A model generated the notes under the pieces. It searched no databases. It worked only from the letters and a program-made list of their open reading frames with translations, and was not told the origin of the DNA. A stretch of 64,000 bases of DNA from Conexibacter sp. SYSU D00693. Lineage in GTDB: Bacteria > Actinomycetota > Thermoleophilia > Solirubrobacterales > Solirubrobacteraceae. The stretch spans positions 3,968,001 through 4,032,000 of the forward strand of contig NZ_CP070950.1 in NCBI RefSeq assembly GCF_017084525.1, written 5' to 3'. The position numbers were made by a program, and so were the translations under genes. This document shows positions 16,816 to 25,789 of the stretch, in pieces. Every line of letters starts with the position of its first letter. Position 1 is the first letter of the stretch.

Positions 16816-17847
16816 GTGAAGCGCACCCTCCTCGCGATCCTCGCGCTCGCCCTGCCCGCCGCCGTCGCCGGCTGCGGGGACGACGAGCCGTCCTCGTCGT
16901 CGTCGGCCGGCGGCGGCGACGGGCAGCGCCTGACCGTCTACTCCGGCCGCAACGAGCGGCTGGTCGGCGACCTGTTCAAGCAGTTCACCAAGGCCACCGG
17001 CGTGCAGGTCCAGGTCCGCTACGGCGACTCGGCCGAGCTCGCCGCCACGATCGCCGAGGAGGGCGACGCCTCGCCGGCCGACGTCTTCTTCTCCCAGGAC
17101 GCCGGCGCGCTGGGCGCCGTCCAGCAGGCCGGCCTGCTCGCGCCCGTCCCCGCGGCCGCGGCGGCGAAGGTCCCCGAGCGCTTCCGGACCGACCGCTGGA
17201 TCGGCACGAGCGGCCGCGCGCGCGTCGTGGCCTACTCGACCGAGCGCCTGAAGGCCTCGCAGCTGCCGTCCTCGATCCTCGACTTCTGCGACGACCGCTG
17301 GGAGGGGAAGATCGGCTTCCCGCCGCCCAACGCCTCGTTCCAGTCGTTCGTCAGCGCGATGCGCATCGCCCTGGGCGAGGAGCGCGCGCGGGACTGGCTG
17401 GAGTGCATGGAGCGCCAGGACCCGACGCTGCTGGAGAACAACATCCAGACCGAGGAGGCGATCGCCGACGGCGAGATCGACGTCGGGTTCGTCAACCACT
17501 ACTACCTGCCCGAGCTCAAGGCCGAGCGCCCGGGCTTCCCGGTCGCCAACCACTTCCTGAAGGCGGGTGACCCGGGCTCGCTGGTGAACGTCGCGGGCGT
17601 GGGCCTCCTCGCGTCGTCCGAGCGCCAGGACGCGGCGCGCCGCTTCCTCGACCACCTGCTCTCGCCCGCCGGCCAGCGCTACTTCTCGACGAGGACCTTC
17701 GAGTACCCGCTCGTCGCCGGGATCCCGCGGCCCAGGGAGACGCGGCCGCTCGAGGACGTCCACGGTCCCGACATCGCGCTCAGCGAGCTCGGCGAGAAGC
17801 TGCCCTCGACGCTCGAGCTCCTGCAGGACGTCGGCCTCGTGAAGTGA
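16816..17847 (+). CDS. fbpA: Ferric-iron ABC transporter substrate-binding lipoprotein
   Basis: GTG 16816 follows AAGGAG with 6-base spacing, one of the clearest ribosome-binding sites in the window. The 343-residue protein has a lipoprotein signal (LALPAAVAGC) and a Ser-rich linker. The FbpA/AfuA-like domain begins LTVYSGRNERLVGDLFKQF. The neighbouring tyrosines that bind Fe3+ in this family are present as Y229-Y230 (FVNHYYLPELKAE). The C-terminal KLPSTLELLQDVGL also fits. It would deliver iron to the permease encoded next, whose start overlaps its stop as GTGA. Confidence 0.9.
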   Translation: MKRTLLAILALALPAAVAGCGDDEPSSSSSAGGGDGQRLTVYSGRNERLVGDLFKQFTKATGVQVQVRYGDSAELAATIAEEGDASPADVFFSQDAGALGAVQQAGLLAPVPAAAAAKVPERFRTDRWIGTSGRARVVAYSTERLKASQLPSSILDFCDDRWEGKIGFPPPNASFQSFVSAMRIALGEERARDWLECMERQDPTLLENNIQTEEAIADGEIDVGFVNHYYLPELKAERPGFPVANHFLKAGDPGSLVNVAGVGLLASSERQDAARRFLDHLLSPAGQRYFSTRTFEYPLVAGIPRPRETRPLEDVHGPDIALSELGEKLPSTLELLQDVGLVK

Positions 17848-19388
17848 GGCTCGTCGCCGCCGCCGCGACGCTCGTCGCGGCGGCCGCCGTCCTCCCGCTG
17901 GTCTACCTGCTCGTCCGTGCGGGTGGCGCGTCGGCGGACGCCTGGGACACGCTCCTGGACGACCGCACCGCGCTGCTGGTCTGGCGCACCGCGCTGCTCG
18001 TCGCGGTCGTCACGGCGGGCGCGGTGCTCCTCGGCGTCGGCCTGGCGTGGCTCGTCGAGCGCACCGACGTCCCGGGGCGCCGGGTGCTGGCCGTGGCGGC
18101 GGCGCTGCCGCTCGTGGTCCCGAGCTACGTCACGGCGCTCGCGCTGCTCGCCGCGTTCGGGCCGGGCGGGCTGGTCAGCGCCGGCGACTGGGTCTTCGGC
18201 CTGCCGGGCGCCGCGCTCGCGCTCGTCCTGGCGACCTACCCCTACGTCTACCTGCTGTGCGCCGCGGGGCTGCGGCGGATGGACCCGGCGCTCGAGGAGG
18301 CCGCGCGGACCCTCGGGCGGACGCGCGCGGCGGTCTTCCGCCAGGTGACGTTGCCCGTGCTGCGCCCGTCGATCGCCGGTGGTGCGGTGCTCGTCGCGCT
18401 CTACGCGCTGTCGGACTTCGGCGTCGTGTCGCTCATGCGCTACGACGCACTGACCCGCGCCGTCTTCACGCAGTACCGCTCGCTCTTCGACCGCACGCCG
18501 GCCGCGCTGCTCGGGCTGGTCCTCGTGGCGCTGACGGTCGTCGTGCTGGTGCTCGAGGCGCGCTCGCGCGGGCGGGGGCGGGTGCGCCGCAGCGCCGCGG
18601 GCGCCGACCGCCCGGCCCAGCGGGTGGCGCTCGGCCGCTGGCGCTGGCCGGCGGCCGTCGCGGGTTGGGGTGCGGTGGCGGTCGCGCTGCTCGTCCCGGT
18701 CGGCGTCCTGCTCGGGTGGTCGCTGCGCGACGCGGCCGAGCACCCGTCCTTCGGCGACCTGGCGGGCTGGACCGGCAGCTCGCTCCTGGGCTCGGGCCTG
18801 GCGGCGGTCGTCGCGATGGCGGCCGCGCTGCCGGTGGCCGTCCTGGCGACGCGGCGCCCCGGGCGGGTCAGCGCGGTGCTCGAACGGGCGACGTACGCGT
18901 CCAACGCGCTGCCGGGGATCGTCATCGCCCTCTCGCTGGTCTTCTTCGCCACGCGCGTCGCCGAGCCGGTCTACCAGACGCTCGCGCTGCTGGTCTTCGC
19001 CTACGTGGTGCGCTTCCTGCCCCAGGCGCTGGCGGGCGCGCACGGCGCGCTCGTGCGCGTCGACCCGGAGCTCGAGCGGGCGGCGCGCGGGCTGGGCGCG
19101 TCGCCGGCGCGGGTGCTCGCGCGGGTGACGGCGCCGCTCATGGCGCCGGGCCTGCTGGCGGGCGCGACGCTCGTCTTCCTGTCGACGATGAAGGAGCTGC
19201 CGGTGACCCTGCTCCTGCGGCCGATCGGGTTCGACACGCTCGCGACCGAGGTGTGGACGGCGACCGGCGTGTCGGCCTACGGGACCGCCGCGTACCCCGC
19301 TCTGGCGCTCATCGCCATCAGCATCCCGGTCGTCTGGACGCTGCAGGTCCGACCGCGGGGCGATGCGCGCACGGACCTGCAAGAGTGA
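17844..19388 (+). CDS. fbpB: ABC transporter permease, ferric-iron type, two fused halves
   Basis: This 514-residue membrane protein has about 12 helices arranged as two copies of the binding-protein-dependent permease domain. The EAA-type loops are [22 protein letters not shown] (first half, about residues 150-170) and LERAARGLGASPARVLARVTAP (second half, about 410-430). The fused two-domain form is normal for FbpB. GTG 17844 overlaps the upstream stop in a GTGA, implying coupled translation with the binding protein. Confidence 0.92.
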   Translation: MRLVAAAATLVAAAAVLPLVYLLVRAGGASADAWDTLLDDRTALLVWRTALLVAVVTAGAVLLGVGLAWLVERTDVPGRRVLAVAAALPLVVPSYVTALALLAAFGPGGLVSAGDWVFGLPGAALALVLATYPYVYLLCAAGLRRMDPALEEAARTLGRTRAAVFRQVTLPVLRPSIAGGAVLVALYALSDFGVVSLMRYDALTRAVFTQYRSLFDRTPAALLGLVLVALTVVVLVLEARSRGRGRVRRSAAGADRPAQRVALGRWRWPAAVAGWGAVAVALLVPVGVLLGWSLRDAAEHPSFGDLAGWTGSSLLGSGLAAVVAMAAALPVAVLATRRPGRVSAVLERATYASNALPGIVIALSLVFFATRVAEPVYQTLALLVFAYVVRFLPQALAGAHGALVRVDPELERAARGLGASPARVLARVTAPLMAPGLLAGATLVFLSTMKELPVTLLLRPIGFDTLATEVWTATGVSAYGTAAYPALALIAISIPVVWTLQVRPRGDARTDLQE

Positions 19389-19396
19389 GGCGTCCC

Positions 19397-20005
19397 ATGG
19401 CGCAGTTCGCGACCGCCGAGGACGTCCACGAGCAGCTGGGCAAGCTGCTGCGCAGCATCGCCGCCGACCCGGAGCTCTCGGGGCAGGCGCAGCGTCTCGA
19501 CGCCGTCGTCCAGCTGCAGCTCACCGACCCCGAGGCGCAGCTGGCGCTGCGCGCCCGCGAGGGCCAGCCGGTGGCGGCGCTCGTCGGCGAGACCGCGGGC
19601 GACGCGGACGTCGTGCTCGAGCTCGAGGCCGACGTGGCGCACGCGCTCTTCCTCGGCCAGCTCGAGCTGACGGGCGCGCTGGCCGGTGGCCGGCTGCGCA
19701 CGAAGGGCCCGGCCGCGAAGGTCCTGCGCGTCTTCCCGCTGGCCAAGGCCGCTGCGCCGCGCTACCAGCAGGTGCTGGACGGCGAGGACGTGCCGCTCGG
19801 CGAGGCGCCGGCGCCGGCCGAGGAGGCGCCGGGCGCCGAGGCGCCGGAGGCGCAGGCCGCCGAGGCGCCGGCCGAGGGCGCCGCGCCCGAGGCCGTCGAG
19901 GGGGCCGAGGCCGACGTCGCCGAAGGCGACGCCCGGGCCGCCGAGACGCCCGCCGAGGTCGCCGAGACGCCCGCCGAGGGCGACGACGCGCCCTCCGCCG
20001 CCTAG
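19397..20005 (+). CDS. SCP2 sterol-carrier-domain protein with Ala/Glu/Pro tail
   Basis: Residues 1-125 form an SCP2-type lipid-binding domain: DADVVLELEADVAHALFLGQ, then GALAGGRLRTKGPAAKVLRVFPL. Such domains bind fatty acyl chains or other lipids; no enzymatic role is evident. The last 65 residues are a low-complexity acidic Ala/Glu/Pro tail built on imperfect EAPAEEAPGAEAPEA-like units, probably disordered. ATG 19397 lies 8 bp after the permease stop, so it may ride on the iron-transport mRNA without being functionally related. Length 202 residues. Confidence 0.88.
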   Translation: MAQFATAEDVHEQLGKLLRSIAADPELSGQAQRLDAVVQLQLTDPEAQLALRAREGQPVAALVGETAGDADVVLELEADVAHALFLGQLELTGALAGGRLRTKGPAAKVLRVFPLAKAAAPRYQQVLDGEDVPLGEAPAPAEEAPGAEAPEAQAAEAPAEGAAPEAVEGAEADVAEGDARAAETPAEVAETPAEGDDAPSAA

Positions 20006-20083
20006 GCGCCGCTCAACCGGACGTCCGTCCGCGGGCACGCCGGGTACAGGCCTGGTGCGGGGCGGTCGATGCTGCCCGCAGAC

Positions 20084-20121
20084 CTCCTGGGGAGGAGGAC
20101 GGGGCGGCGCACGCGCCGCCC
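20084..20121. terminator. Two adjacent GC hairpins between convergent genes
   Basis: A 6-bp stem CCTCCT-GGGG-AGGAGG (20084-20099) is followed by an 8-9-bp stem with arms GGGCGGCGC and GCGCCGCCC (20102-20121). They lie in the 123-bp gap between the convergent SCP2 and DsbA-like genes and could stop transcription in both directions. No T-run follows, as is usual at high GC. Confidence 0.45.
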
Positions 20122-20128
20122 GGCACGG

Positions 20129-20653
20129 CTAGGCCACCGCGCGCCGCTCGCGCGCGGTGGCCAGCAGCCGCCGCAGCGCCTCGGCGCTCTGCGCGCCCTG
20201 GACCGCGACCCGTTCGCCGGCCAGGAAGAACGGCACCGCGTCGATCCCGATGCGCTGGGCGACCAGCACGTCCTGCGCGACCTCCTGCTCGCCGGCGCCC
20301 TCGTCGGCGATCGCCCGCAGGACCTCGGGCTTGAGTCGTGCCGCGGCGGCCACGAGCGGCACCGCGACGTCCGGGTCGCTGACGTCCCGCCCCTCGTCGA
20401 GGTGGGCGGCGAAGAGCGCCTCGAGAGCCGCCGTGCCCGCTGCCGGCCCGGCCGCGTGCGCGGCGACCTTCACCAGCCGGTGGGCCAGCCGCGTCGACGG
20501 CCCGTCGCCGCCGAGCTCGAAGGCCCGATGCACGACGACGACGCTCCCGTCCGGCTCGCCCGCCACGACCTCCGCGAGCTGCTCGTGGCCCTTGCGGCAC
20601 CACGGGCACGCGACGTCGGACCACACCTGCACCACCAGGGGCTCGTCGGCCAT
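20129..20653 (-). CDS. DsbA-family (FrnE-like) thiol oxidoreductase
   Basis: This 174-residue protein begins VVQVWSDVACPWCRKGHEQL, with a thioredoxin-fold CPWC active site near residue 16. It keeps the FrnE-like helical insertion and the cis-Pro loop GIDAVPFFLAGE. There is no signal peptide, so it is probably a cytoplasmic disulfide oxidoreductase or isomerase. ATG 20653 is chosen because homology starts right after it. It is divergent from the USP-like gene at 20731. Confidence 0.9.
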   Translation of the reverse strand: MADEPLVVQVWSDVACPWCRKGHEQLAEVVAGEPDGSVVVVHRAFELGGDGPSTRLAHRLVKVAAHAAGPAAGTAALEALFAAHLDEGRDVSDPDVAVPLVAAAARLKPEVLRAIADEGAGEQEVAQDVLVAQRIGIDAVPFFLAGERVAVQGAQSAEALRRLLATARERRAVA

Positions 20654-20730
20654 GGCCCGGGGGATGCTCACCCGGCAGGCGTCGGACACCTGCTGCTTGG
20701 GCGGCGAGGTGCCGGGGTACGGATGCGGAC

Positions 20731-21132
20731 ATGCGGCTCCTCGTAGTGGCGACCGACCCGGTCGAGGCCGACGACGTGCGCTCGGCCGTCGACGACGACC
20801 TCGACGGGGCGGAGGTCCTCGTCGTGAGCCCCGCGGTCCACGAGTCCGCCGTCGCCTTCTGGATGAGCGACAGCGACCAGGCCATCGAGGACGCCGAGCA
20901 GGCGGCGCGCAAGACGGCCGAGGCGCTGCGCGACGCCGGCGCAAGCGCGCGCAGCGAGACCGGCGAGGCCGACCCGCTGCTCGCGCTGCAGGACGCGCTG
21001 GCGACCTACCCCGCCGACCGCGTCCTCGTCTTCGCGCGCGGCGACGAGGAGGCCCAGCGCTACCGCGAGGACGAGCTGGCCGAGGAGGCGCAGCGACGCT
21101 TCTCGGTGCCCGTCGCCGTCGTCGAGCGCTAG
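20731..21132 (+). CDS. Small universal-stress-protein-like protein
   Basis: This 133-residue protein has a Rossmann-like alternation (MRLLVVATDPVEADDVRSAV, then AEVLVVSPAV) and a GEADPLLALQDALATYPADRVLVFARG segment like one found in actinobacterial USP-like proteins. The usual USP ATP-binding GxxGxxxS motif is not evident, so nucleotide binding is uncertain. The stop TAG is shared with the convergent NUDIX gene through CTAG at 21129-21132. Confidence 0.75.
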   Translation: MRLLVVATDPVEADDVRSAVDDDLDGAEVLVVSPAVHESAVAFWMSDSDQAIEDAEQAARKTAEALRDAGASARSETGEADPLLALQDALATYPADRVLVFARGDEEAQRYREDELAEEAQRRFSVPVAVVER

Positions 21133-21761
21133 TCGTCGTAGCCCGGCTCGCCGGGCAGCAGCACACGGGCGGTCTCGCCGCTCACCACGACCTTCGGCTG
21201 CACCGGCACGACCTCGCGGCCCCGGGCGAAGGCCAGCAGCTCCTCGGCGCTGGCGAAGCCCGACAGCTGCTCGAGGTGCTTGATGGTCGGGAAGACCAGC
21301 ATGATGCGGCCCTCCTGGTGGGCGTCCAGCGCGCCCTGCGGCGTGAACCAGCCGAGGTCGACGCACTCCTCGCCGTCGACGCGCGGCTCGATCCCGTCCG
21401 GGGCCTGCGCGAGGAAGAAGTGCGTGTCGAAGCGGACCGAGACCTGCTCGGGCGTGATCCACCGCGAGAACTTCACGAGGCCGGCGGGGTCGACCCCGCC
21501 GACCGCCGCCTCCTCCTCGAGCTCGCGCACGGCGCAGACGCGGTGGGCCTCGTCGCCCTCGCCCTCGCCCGCGTCCACCGCGCCGCCGGGGAAGACCCAG
21601 ACGCCGCCCATGAACCGCGCCTCGGGCGTGCGCTGCACGAGCAGCAGCTCGAGCGCGTCGGCGCCGCCGCGCAGCAGGATCACCGAGGCCGACTGCCGCG
21701 GCGTGACCGGGGCGCCCTCGTTGAGCGTGGTCCCGGGCTCGGGACCGTCGACCTCGGTCAT
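21129..21761 (-). CDS. NUDIX hydrolase
   Basis: This 210-residue protein carries a NUDIX box, GGAVDAGEGEGDEAHRVCAV followed by RELEEEAAV, close to GX5EX7REUXEEXGU with a small insertion. The N-terminus ASVILLRGGADALELLLVQR and the ARFMGGVWVFPGG strand are typical. NUDIX enzymes hydrolyse nucleoside diphosphates linked to another group; the fold resembles the NUDT19/CoA-pyrophosphatase-like group in actinobacteria, but the substrate is not certain. ATG 21761 lies 7 bp after the rubredoxin stop, making it the third gene of a bioA-rubredoxin-NUDIX operon. Confidence 0.88.
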   Translation of the reverse strand: MTEVDGPEPGTTLNEGAPVTPRQSASVILLRGGADALELLLVQRTPEARFMGGVWVFPGGAVDAGEGEGDEAHRVCAVRELEEEAAVGGVDPAGLVKFSRWITPEQVSVRFDTHFFLAQAPDGIEPRVDGEECVDLGWFTPQGALDAHQEGRIMLVFPTIKHLEQLSGFASAEELLAFARGREVVPVQPKVVVSGETARVLLPGEPGYDD

Positions 21762-21768
21762 CGACCGG

Positions 21769-21951
21769 CTAGTCCGCGAAGACCTCGAAGTCCTTCTTGC
21801 GGGCGCCGCAGACGGGGCAGAACCACGAGTCGGGGATGTCCTCGAACGCGGTTCCGGGCGGGATGCCGCCGTCGGGGTCACCCTCCTCAGGGTCGTAGAT
21901 GAACCCGCAGGAGACGCAGATCCACTTCTGCGCCGTCGCCGTCTCGCTCAT
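21769..21951 (-). CDS. Rubredoxin
   Basis: This 60-residue protein has the two iron-binding CxxC pairs of rubredoxin, CVSCGFIYD and [12 protein letters not shown], with the [15 protein letters not shown] loop between them. Rubredoxins carry one electron on a single Fe. Its ATG overlaps the bioA stop (ATGA), so its synthesis is coupled to the aminotransferase. Rubredoxins often serve alkane hydroxylases or oxygen-detoxifying enzymes, but no such partner is adjacent. Confidence 0.95.
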   Translation of the reverse strand: MSETATAQKWICVSCGFIYDPEEGDPDGGIPPGTAFEDIPDSWFCPVCGARKKDFEVFAD

Positions 21952-23261
21952 GCCCCGCAACCTACCCGCCCGGCGGCCGCGGCGGCGGTCACGGCGTCGG
22001 TGACCTGCGCCAGCTCGTCGTCGGTCGTGACGTAGGGCGGCATGACGTAGACGAGGTCGCGGAACGGCCGGATCCAGACACCGCGCTCGACGGCCGCCGC
22101 GGTCGCCGCCGGGACGTCGACCGGGCCGTCGAGCTGGACCACGCCGATGGCGCCCAGGACCCGGACGTCGGCCACGCCGTCGAGGCCGCGCGCGCCCGCG
22201 AGCCCCTCCCGCAGCCCGGCCTCGATGCGGGCGACGTCGTCCCGCCAGGCGCCGTCGAGCAGCAGGCCGGTCGACGCGAGGCCCGCTGCGCAGGCCAGCG
22301 GGTTGGCCATGAACGTCGGCCCGTGCATGAGCGCGCCGCCGTCGCCGCCCGAGATGGCCCGCGCGACGGCCGGCGTGCAGAGCGTCGCGGCCAGGGTGAG
22401 GGCCCCACCCGTCAGCGCCTTGCCGACGCACAGGACGTCGGGCGCGACGCCCGCGTGCTCGCAGGCGAACAGCGCACCGGTGCGCCCGAACCCGGTGGCG
22501 ATCTCGTCCAGCACGAGCAGCAGCCCGTGGTGGTCGGCCAGCGCGCGCAGGTGGCGCACGCACGCCGGGCTGTGGAAGCGCATGCCGCCCGCGCCCTGCA
22601 CGACGGGCTCGACGACGATCGCCGCCAGCTCTCCGGCGTGGCGCTCGGCCAGCGCGTCGAGCTCCGCGGCCCACGCGTCGTCCAGCGGGCTGTCGAGGCC
22701 ACCCGGCGGCGGCGTCGGGCCGAAGCGGTGGACCGTCAGCGCGCCCGTGAAGAGCGAGTGCATCCCACCGACCGGGTCGCAGATCGCCATCGCCTCGAAC
22801 GTGTCGCCGTGGTAGCCGCCGCGCACGGTGAGGACCTTCGTTCGGCCCTCGCCGTGCGTCGCGCGCGCCGCCTGCAGCGCCATCTTCAGCGCGACCTCGA
22901 CGGCGACCGACCCGGAGTCCGCGAAGAAGACGTGCTCGAGCCCCGGCGGCGTCAGGTCGACCAGGCGCTGGGCCAGGCGGATCGCGGGCTCGTGCGTCAG
23001 GCCGCCGAACATCACGTGGGGCAGGACGTCGAGCTGCGCGTGCATCGCCGCGTCGATCGCGGGATGGCGGTGGCCGTGCAGGGCGCACCACCACGAGCTC
23101 ATGGCGTCGAGCAGCTCGCGGCCGTCGGCGAGGCGCAGCCGCGTGCCCTGGGCCGCGACCACGGGCAGCTGCGTGGTCGCCGCGGGCATCGGCCCGTAGG
23201 GGTGCCAGACGTGCTCGCGATCCGCGGCGAGCAGGGCGTCCCAGTCAGGGGCCGTCGTCAC
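21948..23261 (-). CDS. bioA: Adenosylmethionine-8-amino-7-oxononanoate aminotransferase
   Basis: This 437-residue class III aminotransferase converts KAPA to DAPA in biotin synthesis, using SAM as amino donor. Typical BioA motifs are HVWHPYGPM near the N-terminus, [59 protein letters not shown] and the PLP lysine in [13 protein letters not shown] (about residue 279). GTG 23261 is the only start that keeps the N-terminal WHPY region without a long tail. It is separated from bioBFD by 3.4 kb of unrelated genes. Confidence 0.93.
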   Translation of the reverse strand: MTTAPDWDALLAADREHVWHPYGPMPAATTQLPVVAAQGTRLRLADGRELLDAMSSWWCALHGHRHPAIDAAMHAQLDVLPHVMFGGLTHEPAIRLAQRLVDLTPPGLEHVFFADSGSVAVEVALKMALQAARATHGEGRTKVLTVRGGYHGDTFEAMAICDPVGGMHSLFTGALTVHRFGPTPPPGGLDSPLDDAWAAELDALAERHAGELAAIVVEPVVQGAGGMRFHSPACVRHLRALADHHGLLLVLDEIATGFGRTGALFACEHAGVAPDVLCVGKALTGGALTLAATLCTPAVARAISGGDGGALMHGPTFMANPLACAAGLASTGLLLDGAWRDDVARIEAGLREGLAGARGLDGVADVRVLGAIGVVQLDGPVDVPAATAAAVERGVWIRPFRDLVYVMPPYVTTDDELAQVTDAVTAAAAAGRVGCGA

Positions 23262-23273
23262 GCGGGCGCACGG

Positions 23274-23279
23274 TACCCT
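23274..23279 (+). promoter_or_regulatory. -10 box TACCCT, leaderless-type
   Basis: TACCCT ends 9 bp before the ATG of the fused spermidine-synthase-like gene. It lies in the 27-bp gap between this gene and the divergent bioA start. Confidence 0.4.
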
Positions 23280-23288
23280 CGCCCGCGG

Positions 23289-24797
23289 ATGCCCGCCTCG
23301 GACCGCGCGATCCGGCTCATCGCGTTCGTGGTGGGGGCCTCCTCGCTGGGCGCGGAGATCGCCGCCGCCCGCCTCCTGGCGCCGTTCTTCGGCGACTCGA
23401 CGGTCATCTGGGCCAACACGATCGCCACGGTCCTCGTCGCGCTGAGCGCCGGCTACGCCGTCGGCGGCCGCTGGGCCGACCGCGACCCGACGCTGCGCGG
23501 CCTGTGCCGCATCGTCCTCGCAGCGGCGGTGCTCCTCGCCGCGGTCCCCTTCGTCGCCGGGCCGTTCCTGCGCGTCTCCGTCGACGCGCTGGACAGCGTC
23601 GAGGCGGGCGCGTTCGTCGGCTCGCTCATCGGCGTGCTCGTGCTGGTCGCGACGCCGGTCTTCCTGCTGGGCATGGTCTCGCCGTTCGCGGTGCGCCTCA
23701 GCGTCGCCGCGGTCGACGAGGCGGGTCGCGTCGCGGGGCGGCTCTCGGCGATCTCGACGCTCGGGTCGCTCACCGGCACCTTCGCCAGCGCCCTGGTGCT
23801 CGTGCCGTTCCTCGGCACGCGCCGGACGTTCCTGGTCTACGCGCTGGCGCTCGCCGTCGTCGCCGTGCTCGGGCTGCGCGACCGCCGCGTCCTGCTCGCC
23901 CCCGCCGCGGTCCTCGCGCTCATCGCCCTGCCGGTCGGCACGGTCAAGGACGAGGTCGGCGACGGCGCGCGGGTCGTGTGGGAGCGCGAGACCGAGTACC
24001 AGTACGCGCGCGTCGTCGAGGCCAGCGACGGCGAGCGCACGCTCGAGCTCAACGAGGGGCAGGCGATCCACTCGATCTACCGCCCGGGACGATGGTTGAC
24101 GGGCAACTACTGGGACGAGCCGCTGGTCCTCCCGTTCGCGACGCGCGCCCAGCCGCCGCGGTCGATCGCCATCCTGGGCGGCGCCGCCGGGACGGTCGCG
24201 CGCTCCTACGGGCGCTTCTTCCCGCGCACGCGCGTGGACCTCGTGGAGATCGACGGCGAGCTGCTCGAGGCCGGCAGGGAGCTCTTCGACCTGCGCGGGC
24301 CCGACCTCCACCTGCACAGCGACGACGCGCGGCCGTGGCTGCGGCGGACCGACCGCGACTTCGACGTGCTCTTCGTCGACGCCTACCGCCAGCCCTACAT
24401 CCCGTTCTACCTGACCACGACGGAGTTCTTCGAGCTCTGCCAGGACCGGCTGGCGCCGGGCGGGATGGTGGTCATCAACGTCGGCCACCCGGAGGAGAGC
24501 GACGAGCTCGAGCGGGTGCTGACGCGGACGATGGGCTCGGTGTTCCGGACCGTCCTGCGCGACCCGAGCCGGCCGACCAACACGCAGCTCGTGGCGACCG
24601 ACGCGCCGGCGAGCGCGGCGGGCATCGAGCGCGCGGCCGCGTCCCTGCCGCCGGACCTCGCCGCGACCGCGCGGGCGACCGCCGCGCGCCTGGCCCCCGG
24701 CCTCGACGGCGGCACCGTCTACACCGACGACAAGGCGCCGGTGGAGTGGCTCGTGGACTCGTCCATCGTCGACGTGGCGGCCGAGGGTGAGCGCTGA
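23289..24797 (+). CDS. Membrane-fused spermidine-synthase-like protein
   Basis: This 502-residue protein joins about seven to eight membrane helices (residues 1-225, with [22 protein letters not shown] and [17 protein letters not shown]) to a spermidine-synthase-type Rossmann domain (about 285-450: [57 protein letters not shown]). The membrane part resembles the fused-MFS/spermidine synthase group. The GGGDG motif of true spermidine synthases reads GGAAGT, and the catalytic Asp context differs, so polyamine synthesis is unproven. The next gene overlaps its end by 11 bp. Confidence 0.88.
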   Translation: MPASDRAIRLIAFVVGASSLGAEIAAARLLAPFFGDSTVIWANTIATVLVALSAGYAVGGRWADRDPTLRGLCRIVLAAAVLLAAVPFVAGPFLRVSVDALDSVEAGAFVGSLIGVLVLVATPVFLLGMVSPFAVRLSVAAVDEAGRVAGRLSAISTLGSLTGTFASALVLVPFLGTRRTFLVYALALAVVAVLGLRDRRVLLAPAAVLALIALPVGTVKDEVGDGARVVWERETEYQYARVVEASDGERTLELNEGQAIHSIYRPGRWLTGNYWDEPLVLPFATRAQPPRSIAILGGAAGTVARSYGRFFPRTRVDLVEIDGELLEAGRELFDLRGPDLHLHSDDARPWLRRTDRDFDVLFVDAYRQPYIPFYLTTTEFFELCQDRLAPGGMVVINVGHPEESDELERVLTRTMGSVFRTVLRDPSRPTNTQLVATDAPASAAGIERAAASLPPDLAATARATAARLAPGLDGGTVYTDDKAPVEWLVDSSIVDVAAEGER

Positions 24798-25260
24798 GCC
24801 CGAGCCCGTCGGCTTCGCGCTCGCAACGCGTCTTGCGGCCTCGCCCGACGCCGTGTGGGAGCGTGTCGCCTCCTTCGAGGGCATCAACCACGAGCTCGGC
24901 CCCTGGCTGCGGATGACGGCGCCCCGCGGCACGGAGCTGACGCCCGAGGCGGTGCCGCTCGGCCGGCGGTGGTTCCGCTCCTGGCTGCTGCTCGGCGGCG
25001 TGCTGCCGGTGGACTACGACGACCTCACGGTCTGGCGGGTCGAGCCGGGCCGGGGCTTCCACGAGCGCGGCGCGCTGGGCTCGGTGAAGGTCTGGGAGCA
25101 CGAGCGCACGCTCGAGCCCGTCCCGGGAGGGACCCTGGTCGTCGACCGCCTCGCCCTCGTCCCGCGGGTGCCGGGCACCGCCCGGGTCGCGCTGGCGATC
25201 GTGCGGCTCGTCTTCCGCTGGCGCCACCACCGCCTGGCCGAGCACTTCGGGCGGCTCTGA
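24787..25260 (+). CDS. SRPBCC-fold ligand-binding protein
   Basis: This 157-residue protein shows the polyketide-cyclase/START-like pattern: N-terminal [21 protein letters not shown], middle strands [20 protein letters not shown] and [13 protein letters not shown], and a long C-terminal helix ending [11 protein letters not shown]. Such proteins bind hydrophobic ligands. GTG 24787 overlaps the 3' end of the upstream gene by 11 bp, suggesting coupled translation. Confidence 0.82.
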   Translation: MSAEPEPVGFALATRLAASPDAVWERVASFEGINHELGPWLRMTAPRGTELTPEAVPLGRRWFRSWLLLGGVLPVDYDDLTVWRVEPGRGFHERGALGSVKVWEHERTLEPVPGGTLVVDRLALVPRVPGTARVALAIVRLVFRWRHHRLAEHFGRL

Positions 25261-25261
25261 G

Positions 25262-25288
25262 GGTGCAACGTGCCTGGCAGGTCCCACC
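25262..25288. repeat. Single degenerate copy of 27-bp palindrome (family 1)
   Basis: The left arm GGTGCAACGTGCC, central T and right arm GGCAGGTCCCACC match family 1, with three internal arm mismatches. It starts one base after the SRPBCC stop and lies between two same-strand genes. Confidence 0.75.
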
Positions 25289-25303
25289 TGCGACGCTTCG
25301 TGC

Positions 25304-25789
25304 ATGGACGGCATCGACCACCTCGACCTCGTCGTCTCCGACCTCGAGCGCAGCCTCGCCTGGTACCGCGGGCTGCTCGGGCCGCTCGGGTGGATCCGCA
25401 CCGCGGAGATCGAGGGCGAGCGGGGAGAGCGGGTGGTCTACCTCGGCCGGGTCGGCGGGCGTGGGTCGGTGAGCCTGCGCCAGCAGCAGTCCGACGCGCA
25501 CGAGGTGCCCTACGACCGCTACGGGATCGGCCTGCACCACCTGGCGTTCGCGGCGACGTCGCGGGCGGCGGTCGACGCGACCGCGGCGTGGCTGCGCGAG
25601 CAGGGCGCGGAGGTCGAGTCCGGACCCGAGGAGAAGGGCTACACGCCCGGCTACTACGCGGTCTTCTTCCGCGACCCGGACGGGATCAAGCTCGAGGTCC
25701 TGCACCGCCCGGAGGAGGCGGACCTCATGCGGGCGGTGCAGTCCCTCGGCGAGCGCCTCGCGGCGCTCGAGCAGCGGCTGTCCGGCTAG
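25304..25789 (+). CDS. VOC-family (glyoxalase/dioxygenase-like) protein
   Basis: This 161-residue protein has one vicinal-oxygen-chelate module: IDHLDLVVSDLERSLAWYRG, IGLHHLAFAATS with a metal-type His, and FFRDPDGIKLEVLHRP with the C-terminal Glu ligand. The C-terminal 25 residues form a helix (LMRAVQSLGERLAALEQRL). Family members isomerise, cleave or sequester small molecules, and the substrate is unknown. Its stop shares CTAG with the convergent peroxiredoxin. Confidence 0.85.
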   Translation: MDGIDHLDLVVSDLERSLAWYRGLLGPLGWIRTAEIEGERGERVVYLGRVGGRGSVSLRQQQSDAHEVPYDRYGIGLHHLAFAATSRAAVDATAAWLREQGAEVESGPEEKGYTPGYYAVFFRDPDGIKLEVLHRPEEADLMRAVQSLGERLAALEQRLSG

